From Labrenzia sp. DG1229 (GTDB lineage: Bacteria; Pseudomonadota; Alphaproteobacteria; Rhizobiales; Stappiaceae): a DNA stretch of 42,846 nt. Each line of letters begins with the position of its first letter. The first letter of the stretch is position 1. The stretch lies in NCBI RefSeq assembly GCF_000521215.1, contig NZ_KI928940.1, positions 145,776-188,621 on the forward strand, read 5' to 3'. A program made the position numbers and the translations under genes. Under the pieces are notes generated by a model. It saw nothing but the letters and a program-made list of their open reading frames with translations, made no database searches and was not told the DNA's origin. This document shows, piece after piece, positions 27,097 through 35,872 of this stretch.

Positions 27097-29919
27097 ATGA
27101 GTTCTTCCTTGGCCGACCAGGACAACAGCACCCCTTCGGACGGTTTGCCGTCCGATATCAAACCGGTCTCTATCGTCGACGAAATGAAACGCAGTTATCT
27201 CGATTACGCCATGAGTGTAATCGTGTCGCGTGCATTGCCCGACGTCCGAGATGGCCTGAAACCGGTTCACCGGCGCATCCTCTATTCGATGCACGAAAAC
27301 GGCTATGAGTGGAACAAGCCGTATCGCAAGTCAGCCCGTGTCGTCGGCGATGTCATGGGTAAATACCACCCGCATGGTGACAGCGCGATCTACGACGCGC
27401 TGGTTCGAATGGCACAAAGCTTTTCGCTGCGACTGCCACTGATCGACGGCCAGGGAAACTTCGGTTCCGTAGACGGTGATCCGGCGGCGGCGATGCGTTA
27501 CACCGAGTGTCGGCTGGAAAAGGTCGCTCACAAGCTCCTGGACGATATCGACAAGGAAACAGTCGACTTTCAGGAAAACTATGACAACTCGGAAAGCGAA
27601 CCGGTCGTTATTCCGGCCAAGTTTCCAAATCTGCTCGTAAATGGCGCCGGTGGCATTGCCGTCGGCATGGCGACCAACATACCGCCCCACAATCTCGGCG
27701 AGGTTATCGACGCGGCGATCGCCATCATGGAAAATCCGACCATGACGCTGATGGAGCTCATGGAGATTGTGCCGGGGCCCGATTTCCCGACCGGCGGCAT
27801 GATCCTGGGACGTGCCGGGATACGCAATGCCTATGAAACCGGTCGTGGCTCGATCGTCATGCGGGCAAAAGTCGATATCGAGGAAGTGCGCAAGGACCGG
27901 AACGCGTTGATCGTTTCGGAGATACCGTACCAGGTCAACAAATCGACCATGATCGAAAAGATCGCCGAACTTGTCCGCGACAAGCGTGTCGAGGGAATTT
28001 CGGACATCCGCGATGAAAGCGACCGATCCGGAATGCGGGTCGTTATCGAGCTCAAACGCGATGCGGTGCCCGATGTCGTTCTGAACCAGCTCTATCGCTT
28101 CAGTCAGCTTCAGACTTCCTTCGGCGCAAACATGGTTGCCCTGAACGGCGGCAAACCGGAACAGATGAACCTGTCCGACATGCTCACGGCCTTCGTCGCC
28201 TTCCGCGAAGAAGTTGTCCAGAGGCGGACGCGCTATCTGCTGAAAAAGGCCCGCGACCGTGCCCATATCCTGGTTGGTTTGGGCATTGCAGTCGCCAACA
28301 TCGATGAAGTCATTCACCTGATCAGAACTGCTCCGGATCCGGCGACGGCAAGAGCCCAGTTGATGGAACGCGATTGGCCGGCACGGGATGTCGAACCCCT
28401 GATCCGGCTGATCGATGACCCGCGTCATCAGGTTCGCGAAGACGGTACCTACAAGCTCTCTGAAGAGCAGGCACGGGCGATCCTGGAGCTGCGCCTGCAG
28501 CGCCTCACAGCGCTCGGCCGCGACGAAATCGACGACGAATTGAAGAAGATCGGTGGCGAAATCTCCGACTTTCTGGATATCTTGCGCTCCAGGGCTCGAA
28601 TCCAGGAAATCGTCCGCAATGAAATGCTGGAGATCAAGGAAGAGTTCGCAACGCCGCGCAGGACGGAGATTGTCGAGGGCGGCGCTGACTTTGACGACGA
28701 GGACCTGATCCAGCGTGAAGACATGGTCGTTACCGTGTCACACAGCGGCTATATCAAGCGCGTGCCTCTCGCCACTTACCGGGCACAACGCCGTGGCGGC
28801 AAGGGACGCTCTGGTATGGCGACCAAGAATGAGGATTTCGTCACACGTCTTTTCGTCGCCAATACGCACACGCCGGTGTTGTTCTTCTCCTCCCGTGGCA
28901 TCTGCTACAAGATGAAGGTCTGGCGGCTGCCTCTGGGAGGGCCGACTTCGCGAGGCAAGGCACTTGTGAACATGCTGCCGCTGGAGCAAGGTGAACAGAT
29001 CACGTCTATTCTGCCATTGCCTGAGGACGAAGACAGCTGGGCAAATCTCGATGTGATGTTCGCAACCGTTCGCGGTACAGTGCGACGGAACAAGCTCTCC
29101 GACTTCGTCAATATCAACCGCAACGGCAAGATTGCGATGAAGCTGGAAGACGGTGACGGTATTGTCGGCGTTGACACCTGCTCAGAACACGACGACGTCA
29201 TGTTGACCACCAATTCCGGTCAATGCATTCGCTTTGCGACCACAGATGTTCGCGTTTTTGCAGGCCGGAACTCAGTTGGTGTCCGCGGGATCCGGTTGGC
29301 AGATGAGGATCGGGTCATCTCGATGCAGATCCTTCATCATATTGACGTCGACGCTGAAGAACGGGCTGCCTATCTGAAGCTTTCAAGGGCCATGCGCGGA
29401 GAAGCAGACGAGAGCGGCAGCGGCGCTGATGAAGAGGGCGTCGTTGCGGGCGACCTGCCTCAGGAGCGTTATGCGCAAATGAGTGCTGCCGAACAGATTA
29501 TCCTGACTGTCTCCGAAAACGGATACGGCAAGAGGACTTCGTCCTTCGAGTATCGCGTAACCGGGCGTGGTGGCAAGGGCATTACCGCCATGGCTGTCAA
29601 TGATCGCAACGGTGGCCTGATCGCTTCGTTCCCGGTCGAAGACAGTCACCAGATCATGCTGGTGACGGACGGTGGTCAGCTTATCCGCTGTCCGGTGGAC
29701 GGTATCCGCATTGCTGGCCGCGCGACGCAGGGCGTGATCGTCTTCAAGACGGCAACAGAAGAAAAAGTCGTCGCTGTTGAGGGTATCTCGGAAGTCGATG
29801 ACGACGAAGATCTCGATGAGGACGGCGATGTCACGGAAGGCGATGTCACGGACGGAGAAAATGGCGATCAGGGTTCTGGCGACAACCCTCCTGCAGCTGC
29901 TCCGGACAGCGACAGCTGA
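27097..29919 (+). CDS. gyrA: DNA gyrase subunit A
   Basis: This 940-residue subunit breaks and rejoins DNA during negative supercoiling. The catalytic tyrosine is Y135 (AAAMRYTECRL). In the quinolone-determining region HPHGDSAIYDA, S96 and D100 correspond to E. coli S83 and D87 and are the usual susceptible residues. The C-terminal beta-pinwheel carries the GyrA box QRRGGKG (564–570). The last 40 residues are an acidic Asp/Glu/Gly tail. The ribosome-binding site is weak. A strong intrinsic terminator follows the gene. Confidence 0.97.
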   Translation: MSSSLADQDNSTPSDGLPSDIKPVSIVDEMKRSYLDYAMSVIVSRALPDVRDGLKPVHRRILYSMHENGYEWNKPYRKSARVVGDVMGKYHPHGDSAIYDALVRMAQSFSLRLPLIDGQGNFGSVDGDPAAAMRYTECRLEKVAHKLLDDIDKETVDFQENYDNSESEPVVIPAKFPNLLVNGAGGIAVGMATNIPPHNLGEVIDAAIAIMENPTMTLMELMEIVPGPDFPTGGMILGRAGIRNAYETGRGSIVMRAKVDIEEVRKDRNALIVSEIPYQVNKSTMIEKIAELVRDKRVEGISDIRDESDRSGMRVVIELKRDAVPDVVLNQLYRFSQLQTSFGANMVALNGGKPEQMNLSDMLTAFVAFREEVVQRRTRYLLKKARDRAHILVGLGIAVANIDEVIHLIRTAPDPATARAQLMERDWPARDVEPLIRLIDDPRHQVREDGTYKLSEEQARAILELRLQRLTALGRDEIDDELKKIGGEISDFLDILRSRARIQEIVRNEMLEIKEEFATPRRTEIVEGGADFDDEDLIQREDMVVTVSHSGYIKRVPLATYRAQRRGGKGRSGMATKNEDFVTRLFVANTHTPVLFFSSRGICYKMKVWRLPLGGPTSRGKALVNMLPLEQGEQITSILPLPEDEDSWANLDVMFATVRGTVRRNKLSDFVNINRNGKIAMKLEDGDGIVGVDTCSEHDDVMLTTNSGQCIRFATTDVRVFAGRNSVGVRGIRLADEDRVISMQILHHIDVDAEERAAYLKLSRAMRGEADESGSGADEEGVVAGDLPQERYAQMSAAEQIILTVSENGYGKRTSSFEYRVTGRGGKGITAMAVNDRNGGLIASFPVEDSHQIMLVTDGGQLIRCPVDGIRIAGRATQGVIVFKTATEEKVVAVEGISEVDDDEDLDEDGDVTEGDVTDGENGDQGSGDNPPAAAPDSDS

Positions 29920-29947
29920 CAAAACACTGAAAGAGACAAACGACATC

Positions 29948-29973
29948 AAAGGCGGCGTGTTGCCGCCTTTTTT
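29948..29973 (+). terminator. intrinsic terminator of gyrA
   Basis: A GGCGGC stem pairs with GCCGCC across a 5-nt loop, extended by three A–T pairs and followed by six Ts, 29 bp after the gyrA stop. This is a textbook rho-independent terminator. Confidence 0.9.
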
Positions 29974-29995
29974 GTTTCTGTCTTGATGAATTACA

Positions 29996-30451
29996 TCACG
30001 TGTCTGGAAGTGTGTGAATAGCCAGAAAGGTAAGTAACTGGAAACCGGCTTGCACCATGTGGTTTTGTTCAAGGTCGAATTGCATGACAATCTGATCAGC
30101 CGTAAAAAATGCCAGCCACAATCCCAGCGAGATGATGAAGGCATTGTTGACCCGCGCCATCCAGACGTCTTTTCGAACAGGAGGCGTGAGCACGGCGCGG
30201 ACAAAGAATACGGCCGAAAGAAACGACCAGCAGATGATTCCTGCGAACAGGAGCGGGGCAAGAAACCGTGGCGGATCATACAAGGCGATGGTTTTGACGA
30301 GGTAGGGATAATTTGAGTGAGGAAGCCAGTTCTCGCCAAACCAGCCCAGCTGAAACATTGCGCCTCCCAGATCCGTCAGAAACGCAATCAGCCACCACAC
30401 TGCCCAAAACAAGATAAGTGTTCGTTTGAAGAACATTAGCGAGAGAACCAT
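29996..30451 (-). CDS. small integral membrane protein, unknown function
   Basis: The chosen ATG at 30451 follows CGGAG at good spacing and gives 151 residues (MVLSLMFFKRT). A longer frame to 30538 lacks this signal. Four hydrophobic segments are visible, for example FWAVWWLIAFL, FLAPLLFAGII, and two more near the C-terminus around ISLGLWLAFF. It has no catalytic motif that I recognise. It is convergent with gyrA behind its terminator. It resembles unassigned inner-membrane proteins of related bacteria, but I cannot name the family. Confidence 0.65.
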   Translation of the reverse strand: MVLSLMFFKRTLILFWAVWWLIAFLTDLGGAMFQLGWFGENWLPHSNYPYLVKTIALYDPPRFLAPLLFAGIICWSFLSAVFFVRAVLTPPVRKDVWMARVNNAFIISLGLWLAFFTADQIVMQFDLEQNHMVQAGFQLLTFLAIHTLPDT

Positions 30452-30610
30452 GATCGGCTCCGAACCACGTGCAGTCCAACAAACTGGAAACTGCTCGATC
30501 TGACGATAACATTTCCCGAGAGAAAAGCAGCGGCACAAACGACAACAGCGGCCAGGGTGGAACCTGCGCCGCTGTTTGCCGTTACGGGGAAAAAACTGGA
30601 GGTAAGCGTA

Positions 30611-31027
30611 TCAGTTGGCTGTGGGGTACCGTGCCAGAATGGTTTCGTTGGCGGTCGGAGCCTTTTGCTCGATCGTGACGAATGAGACATTGCGTACCTT
30701 GTTGGCACCGGTCAGGGAAGCAGCACACTCTTCACTCCATGCACCCCATGCCTGAGAGTTGCAGGTGCCGGATGACTTCGAGACGGCGATCCGATCCGTC
30801 TTGGTTGCTGTCAGGCCCTGCGTCGCAAGGCTGGTCAGGTCCTCGGCCTGAGATGCATTGCTCGGGTGCATGCTCATCACACCCGCAGCGATCATTGTCA
30901 GCAACGCCAGTACGAAGATGGCGGCCATCTTGACGTGCATCGCGGAATCCGCTGCGTTTGCCTGAATGTTGAATGGTTGTGCCGACTTCTCATTGAAAGT
31001 CGGGCCCGATGTAACGTAACTCCTCAT
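30611..31027 (-). CDS. small single-pass membrane-anchored protein, unknown function
   Basis: This 138-residue protein has a polar N-terminus of about 30 residues, one hydrophobic segment (about 34–51) and a periplasmic domain. Two cysteines sit about 16 residues apart in the sequence SSGTCNSQAWGAWSEECAAS and could form a disulfide. A GGAG ribosome-binding site precedes ATG 31027. The C-terminal part has the look of a compact secreted domain. No known family is recognised. It is divergent from coaD. Confidence 0.6.
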   Translation of the reverse strand: MRSYVTSGPTFNEKSAQPFNIQANAADSAMHVKMAAIFVLALLTMIAAGVMSMHPSNASQAEDLTSLATQGLTATKTDRIAVSKSSGTCNSQAWGAWSEECAASLTGANKVRNVSFVTIEQKAPTANETILARYPTAN

Positions 31028-31178
31028 GATCCTGGCTCCTGCTCACGCCGTGTTTTCGATGAACACACCTTGGACCAACTATGGGAAGACTTATGTGATG
31101 CCAGTCACACAATGTCTCGTGTGGACAAAAATGGCGGTTGTCTCAGTGTTTCCCTTGTGACCCGCCGGAAGGCGGAGT

Positions 31179-31697
31179 ATGGAAATGGCCATGAAACGCA
31201 TTGCGCTATATCCCGGGTCTTTCGACCCGGTCACCAACGGCCATATGGACATATTGCATCAGGCACTTGCGCTGGCAGACAAGGTCGTGGTCGCCATAGG
31301 GGTCCATCCGGGAAAAACACCTTTGTTTTCGTTCGAGGAACGGCTCAACCTAATTCATGAAGCAGCCCGTGCAGAATTTGCAGCTGAAGAAGCCGAACGT
31401 ATCGATGTGATCTCCTTTTCGAACCTCGTTGTTGACACCGCGCGCGAGCAGGGGGCCGCATATCTGGTCCGCGGCTTGAGGGATGGTACTGATCTTGACT
31501 ATGAAATGCAGATGGCCGGAATGAACGGTACGCTGGAACCTGACATCCGGACCGTTTTCCTGCCCGCGTCTCCCGATGTTCGCCACATCACGGCCACCTT
31601 GGTGCGGCAAATCGCAAAGATGGGCGGAGAGATTTCCGCATTTGTACCCGAACCGGTCGCGTCACCTTTAAGGCGCCGCGCAAGACCGGACAATTGA
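31179..31697 (+). CDS. coaD: phosphopantetheine adenylyltransferase
   Basis: This enzyme transfers AMP to 4'-phosphopantetheine, the fourth step of coenzyme A synthesis. The nucleotidyltransferase motif GSFDPVTNGHMDI lies at the N-terminus, and the helix RHITATLVRQIA supplies the second nucleotide-binding element. Three in-frame ATG codons (31179, 31185, 31191) lie close together; family alignments favour MKRIALYPG from 31191, giving 168 residues. It is followed by two cyclophilin genes with 37- and 40-bp gaps, so it may be co-transcribed with them. Confidence 0.95.
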   Translation: MEMAMKRIALYPGSFDPVTNGHMDILHQALALADKVVVAIGVHPGKTPLFSFEERLNLIHEAARAEFAAEEAERIDVISFSNLVVDTAREQGAAYLVRGLRDGTDLDYEMQMAGMNGTLEPDIRTVFLPASPDVRHITATLVRQIAKMGGEISAFVPEPVASPLRRRARPDN

Positions 31698-31734
31698 TAA
31701 TCAATTCCACTGACCTTGGTTTAAGGAGTCTCCA

Positions 31735-32274
31735 GTGTCACGACTAATCGCAATGATTGCCATTCTCGCGTCGATCGTTTTCGTTCCCGTCATTTCCAGT
31801 GCGCAGGGTACGGACCCGGAGAATACGCTTCTCCTTGACTTGAAGGATGGCCGCGTCGTCATCCAGCTTCGCCCGGACCTTGCCCCGAATCATGTTGAAC
31901 GGATCAAGAAACTGACCAGGGAAGGTTTTTATGACGGGCTCACGTTTCACCGGGTGATAGACAACTTCATGGCACAGACCGGTGACCCGAAAGGCAACGG
32001 GACCGGAGGCTCCGGCGAACCGAATATTGCCGCCGAGTTCACGGACACACCCTTCCGGCGCGGAACACTCGGCATGGCCCGTGCTGCCGATCCGAACAGC
32101 GCCAACTCGCAGTTCTTTATCATGTTTGCCGACGGCGACTGGCTGAACGGCCAATACACGGTTTTCGCTGAAGTTGTTGACGGTATGCAATATATCGACA
32201 ATATCGCTCGCGGCGAGCCGCCTGCGAACCCCGACAAAATCGTCAAGATGCAGATCGCAGCTGACGCTCAATAA
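31735..32274 (+). CDS. periplasmic cyclophilin-type peptidyl-prolyl isomerase
   Basis: The GTG start at 31735 is set by a good AAGGAG site. The 179-residue protein has a signal peptide (cut near residue 23, SSA-QG) and a bacterial cyclophilin domain. The active-site segments FHRVIDNFMAQTGD, NSQFFIMFAD and WLNGQYTVFAEV are present. It catalyses cis–trans isomerisation of prolyl bonds during folding in the periplasm. Its nearest relative in the window is the cytoplasmic cyclophilin encoded 40 bp downstream, from which it likely arose by duplication. Confidence 0.93.
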   Translation: MSRLIAMIAILASIVFVPVISSAQGTDPENTLLLDLKDGRVVIQLRPDLAPNHVERIKKLTREGFYDGLTFHRVIDNFMAQTGDPKGNGTGGSGEPNIAAEFTDTPFRRGTLGMARAADPNSANSQFFIMFADGDWLNGQYTVFAEVVDGMQYIDNIARGEPPANPDKIVKMQIAADAQ

Positions 32275-32314
32275 ATCAATAATAGCCCCAGTTCAAAGAC
32301 CCAAGGAGTCAGAC

Positions 32315-32788
32315 ATGGCTGATATCAAGGATGCCGAAAACACCCTTCTCATGGAAACAAGCCAGGGACCGATCGTAATCGAAATGAAACCGGATCTTGC
32401 CCCGGGTCATGTTGCACGCATCAAGGAGCTGGTGCGAGACGGTTTTTATGACGGTATCGTGTTTCACAGGGTTATCGACGGCTTCATGGCGCAGACCGGT
32501 TGTCCGCAAGGAACCGGCACCGGCGGTTCCGGCCAGAAGCTGAAAGCAGAATTCAGCAACCACAAACACGTTCGCGGCACCTGTTCCATGGCCCGCGCCA
32601 TGGATCCGAACTCCGGAGACAGCCAGTTCTTCATCTGCTTCACCGACGCTCCCTGGCTTGACGGTCAGTACACCGCTTGGGGCGAAGTGATTGACGGCAT
32701 GGACAACGTCGACAAGATCAAGCGCGGCGAACCCGTAACGGATCCTGACAACATTGTTTCTCTCAAGGTGGCTGCAGACGCATCCTGA
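32315..32788 (+). CDS. ppiB: cytoplasmic cyclophilin-type peptidyl-prolyl isomerase
   Basis: The ATG at 32315 follows AAGGAG and gives 157 residues (MADIKDAENTLL) with no signal peptide. A longer frame back to 32174 overlaps the previous gene and is rejected. Cyclophilin motifs are FHRVIDGFMAQTGC, SQFFICFTDAPWLDGQYT and a GGSGQ loop. It is the cytosolic partner of the preceding exported paralogue. A strong terminator follows, so the coaD–cyclophilin group ends here. Confidence 0.93.
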   Translation: MADIKDAENTLLMETSQGPIVIEMKPDLAPGHVARIKELVRDGFYDGIVFHRVIDGFMAQTGCPQGTGTGGSGQKLKAEFSNHKHVRGTCSMARAMDPNSGDSQFFICFTDAPWLDGQYTAWGEVIDGMDNVDKIKRGEPVTDPDNIVSLKVAADAS

Positions 32789-32812
32789 CTGCGTAACTGC
32801 AAGAAATCCGGA

Positions 32813-32841
32813 CAGCGCGGAAGTTTTCCGCGCTGTTTTTG
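32813..32841 (+). terminator. intrinsic terminator after ppiB
   Basis: CAGCGCGGAA (32813–32822) pairs perfectly with TTCCGCGCTG (32826–32835) over a 3-nt loop and is followed by five Ts. Confidence 0.92.
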
Positions 32842-32978
32842 TTTGTAGCGTCGGAACGGCAAGTGTTGACCTCCAAACGATGCACCTTTAAGAGCCGCAC
32901 ACTGAGCACCCGGCTCCGTCAGTTGACGTCGATCACACACATCGACACACCCATTGCCATTGGACAGACCTGAACGAC

Positions 32979-34052
32979 ATGCGCGTCGAAGAATTCGATT
33001 TTGACCTGCCGAATGAACGGATTGCCCTGCGTCCCGCGCGTCCGCGAGATGCTGCGCGAATGCTTGTTGTAAATCCGGTCGAATATCCGGTCTTGAAGGA
33101 CATGGGCATACGGGATTTGCCGGGACTGTTGAAGCCTGGCGATGCGTTGGTTTTCAACGATACAAAGGTCATTCCGGCCCAACTGGAGGGACAGCGGGTT
33201 CGTGGTGGTGTTTCCGCAGGGATCAGTGTCACTTTGCACATGCGCACTGCTCCAGATCGGTGGAGAGCCTTTGCCCGTCCAGCAAAGAAACTGATTGCCG
33301 GCGACATTCTCGTCTTTGAAAATGCAGCATGCAGTTTGAAGGCGCGGGTTGCAGAAAAGTCGGATGGCGGCGAGGTGCTGCTAGTCTTTGAGGCATCCGG
33401 TTCGGAGCTGGATGTCGCCATTGCAACAGTCGGCCACGTTCCCTTGCCACCCTATATCGCGCAAAAGCGAGCCGAGGATGTTCAGGATCGCCAGGACTAT
33501 CAAACGATCTTTGCTGAAAAGGATGGTGCGGTCGCAGCGCCGACTGCCGGCCTTCATTTCACGCAGGAACTTCTTGAAGCTCTCAAAGACCGGGGGGTTG
33601 AGCGGCATCTTGTAACCCTGCATGTTGGTGCGGGAACATTTCTGCCGGTGAAAGCGGATGATACGCGTGACCACAAGATGCACGCGGAATGGGGCAACGT
33701 TTCCGCCGGCACCGCAAAGGCTCTTCTCGCTGTAAGGGCGAGAGGAAACAAGGTTGTCAGCGTTGGCACCACGTCTTTGAGAATACTGGAAAGCTCTGCC
33801 CAGGCAGGAGGTTCGATCGCACCCTTTGCCGGAGAAACATCAATTTTCATCACGCCAGGCTATAAGTTCAAGGCAATTGATGCCCTGATGACGAATTTCC
33901 ATCTTCCAAGATCGACGCTCTTCATGCTCGTGTCTGCGTTTGCAGGACTTGAAACGATGCGCGACGCCTATGCACATGCAATTGAGGAGCAATACCGCTT
34001 CTACAGCTACGGGGACGGTTCCCTGTTGTTCCCGGCGAAAGTGACGCAGTAG
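32979..34052 (+). CDS. queA: S-adenosylmethionine:tRNA ribosyltransferase-isomerase
   Basis: This 357-residue enzyme transfers the ribosyl part of SAM to preQ1-modified tRNA to make epoxyqueuosine in the anticodon wobble position. Family segments are seen: the N-terminal DFDLPNERIALRPARPRDAARML, VFNDTKVIPAQL, VAAPTAGLHFT, HVGAGTF and TNFHLPRSTLFMLVSAF. Length is usual for the family. Tgt follows after a 5-bp gap, so the two queuosine steps are made from one message. Confidence 0.97.
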   Translation: MRVEEFDFDLPNERIALRPARPRDAARMLVVNPVEYPVLKDMGIRDLPGLLKPGDALVFNDTKVIPAQLEGQRVRGGVSAGISVTLHMRTAPDRWRAFARPAKKLIAGDILVFENAACSLKARVAEKSDGGEVLLVFEASGSELDVAIATVGHVPLPPYIAQKRAEDVQDRQDYQTIFAEKDGAVAAPTAGLHFTQELLEALKDRGVERHLVTLHVGAGTFLPVKADDTRDHKMHAEWGNVSAGTAKALLAVRARGNKVVSVGTTSLRILESSAQAGGSIAPFAGETSIFITPGYKFKAIDALMTNFHLPRSTLFMLVSAFAGLETMRDAYAHAIEEQYRFYSYGDGSLLFPAKVTQ

Positions 34053-34057
34053 ATCCC

Positions 34058-35209
34058 ATGTCCGAGACAGCAAAAAAATTCGAATTCAAACTGATCGCAA
34101 CCGATGGCATGGCCAGACGGGGTGAAATAACGACCCCGCATGGCGTCGTGCGCACACCCGCATTCATGCCGGTTGGTACACAGGCAACCGTCAAGGCCAT
34201 GTATCCTGGACAGGTACGGGAAACCGGCGCCGACGTTGTACTGGGCAACACCTATCATCTTATGTTGCGTCCCACTGCGGAACGTGTCGACAGGCTGGGT
34301 GGACTGCACACGTTCATGAACTGGTCGCACACGATCCTGACCGACAGCGGCGGTTTTCAGGTCATGTCTTTGGCGCAGCTGCGCAAACTCGATGAGGAAG
34401 GTGTCCGGTTCCAGAGCCATATTGACGGCCGGAAATATCATCTGACGCCGGAACGTTCAGTTGAAATCCAGGGATTGCTGGGTTCTGATATCCAGATGCA
34501 ACTGGATGAATGCATCAAGCTTCCAAGCCCCAAGGAAGAGATCCAGCGCGCGATGGAATTGTCGCTGAGATGGGCCGAACGTTCCAGGACACAATTTGAG
34601 GCAATGGGCGGACCTGCGAAAGGGCAGGGACTCTACGGCATCGTCCAGGGCGGAGACCAACCTGATCTTCGCATCAGGTCTGCCGAAAGTCTCGGCAAGT
34701 TGCCCTTTGAAGGCTTTTCGGTAGGGGGGCTGGCCGTTGGAGAGCCGCAGGATGTCATGCTCCAGATGTTGGACATAACCACTCCGGTGATGCCCGTCGA
34801 AAAGCCCAGGTATCTGATGGGCGTTGGAACGCCGGACGATCTCCTGGAAAGCGTAAAGCGCGGCATTGACCAGTTTGACTGCGTCATGCCGACACGCGCA
34901 GGCCGGCACGGACTGGCATATACAAAATTTGGCAAGGTGAACTTGAAAAATGCCCGCCACCAGGACGACGCACGTCCGCTCGACGCGGAAAATCAATGTC
35001 CCGCGTCAAGCGCCTACAGCCGCGCCTATCTTCACCACCTCGTGCGGGCAGGTGAGGGGCTGGCAGGCATGTTGCTTACCTGGAACAATATTGCGTACTA
35101 CCAGCAACTCATGCAGGGCATGCGGGATGCAATCGAAGAAGGTCGTTTCGACGATTTTTACACTCACACCAAGGAAGAATGGGCGAGAGGCGATATTGCC
35201 GCATTGTGA
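34058..35209 (+). CDS. tgt: tRNA-guanine transglycosylase, zinc-site residues largely missing
   Basis: This 383-residue enzyme exchanges guanine 34 for preQ1 in tRNAs with GUN anticodons, the step before QueA. The catalytic sequence DSGGFQVMSL and the substrate-pocket segments GLYGIVQGG and MPTRAGRHG are intact. The classical zinc motif CxCxxC…H is degenerate. Its positions read N312-Q-C314-P-A-S317, and the histidine position (by comparison with the Zymomonas enzyme sequence MTEHN) is N343. Only C314 of four ligands remains. The fold may be stabilised without zinc, or the family branch may have lost it. The gene follows queA closely. Confidence 0.95.
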   Translation: MSETAKKFEFKLIATDGMARRGEITTPHGVVRTPAFMPVGTQATVKAMYPGQVRETGADVVLGNTYHLMLRPTAERVDRLGGLHTFMNWSHTILTDSGGFQVMSLAQLRKLDEEGVRFQSHIDGRKYHLTPERSVEIQGLLGSDIQMQLDECIKLPSPKEEIQRAMELSLRWAERSRTQFEAMGGPAKGQGLYGIVQGGDQPDLRIRSAESLGKLPFEGFSVGGLAVGEPQDVMLQMLDITTPVMPVEKPRYLMGVGTPDDLLESVKRGIDQFDCVMPTRAGRHGLAYTKFGKVNLKNARHQDDARPLDAENQCPASSAYSRAYLHHLVRAGEGLAGMLLTWNNIAYYQQLMQGMRDAIEEGRFDDFYTHTKEEWARGDIAAL

Positions 35210-35228
35210 GTCGCGTTACCTGGTTACC

Positions 35229-35663
35229 CTAGGCGGCAAGACCGTCCGACTTGGTCAGATAGCAGCCTGAGATCCGCCAACTTCCGTCTTCCTGCTGTTC
35301 AAAACTGTAGAGTACGAGCCAGTTCTTTCCCTTTGGCCCGACAACATGAACCTCTTGCGTCGGTCCGAATTTGGTAATCTTGGATTGTCCGAACGTGACA
35401 CTTTTTGGATTGTAGACCGGCTGATATCCTTGCCGAACCATTTCCATGAACAGTTCCGGTGACTGAAACTTCTGTTGCAGCGAATCTGTTGCAAAGGAAT
35501 ATGCCGTTATGGCGTTTCCTGCTGCAAAGGCGTTCATCTGGTTCTTGATAATGCGCTGAAACGCGTCGCTGTCGTGCGTTTCTTCTGCGACCGTCGACCC
35601 CAGTGAAAAAACCGTCAGGACCGCCGCACTCACCATTGTTTTCCAGAAACGAAATCTTGCCAT
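35229..35663 (-). CDS. DUF4864 domain exported protein
   Basis: The ATG at 35663 gives 144 residues with a signal peptide (cleavage near residue 26, VAE-ET region). A longer frame to 35801 has a non-coding-like leader. The mature part matches DUF4864, a small periplasmic domain with an NTF2-like, cystatin-like fold. Segments include GNAITAYSFATDSLQQKF, GYQPVYNP and GSWRISGCYL. No active site is evident. It is convergent with tgt. Confidence 0.78.
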   Translation of the reverse strand: MARFRFWKTMVSAAVLTVFSLGSTVAEETHDSDAFQRIIKNQMNAFAAGNAITAYSFATDSLQQKFQSPELFMEMVRQGYQPVYNPKSVTFGQSKITKFGPTQEVHVVGPKGKNWLVLYSFEQQEDGSWRISGCYLTKSDGLAA

Positions 35664-35872
35664 GATCGCTGCCTCTCTTTCCGAAACTCTGAAAGTGTAC
35701 GGCACTGTCGCGATATTGGATCGGTGGACAGGCACTTTATCCCGGACAGGAGAGAGGACGCCAGCAATCGGGCAAAGGCCGGTTCTGTATTCCCTGCTCA
35801 ATCAGAAATGCTGATCGTCCTGCAGAATATTAGGTTTGTCATTCGTATGAAACTGCTGGCCCCGGATCGCTA

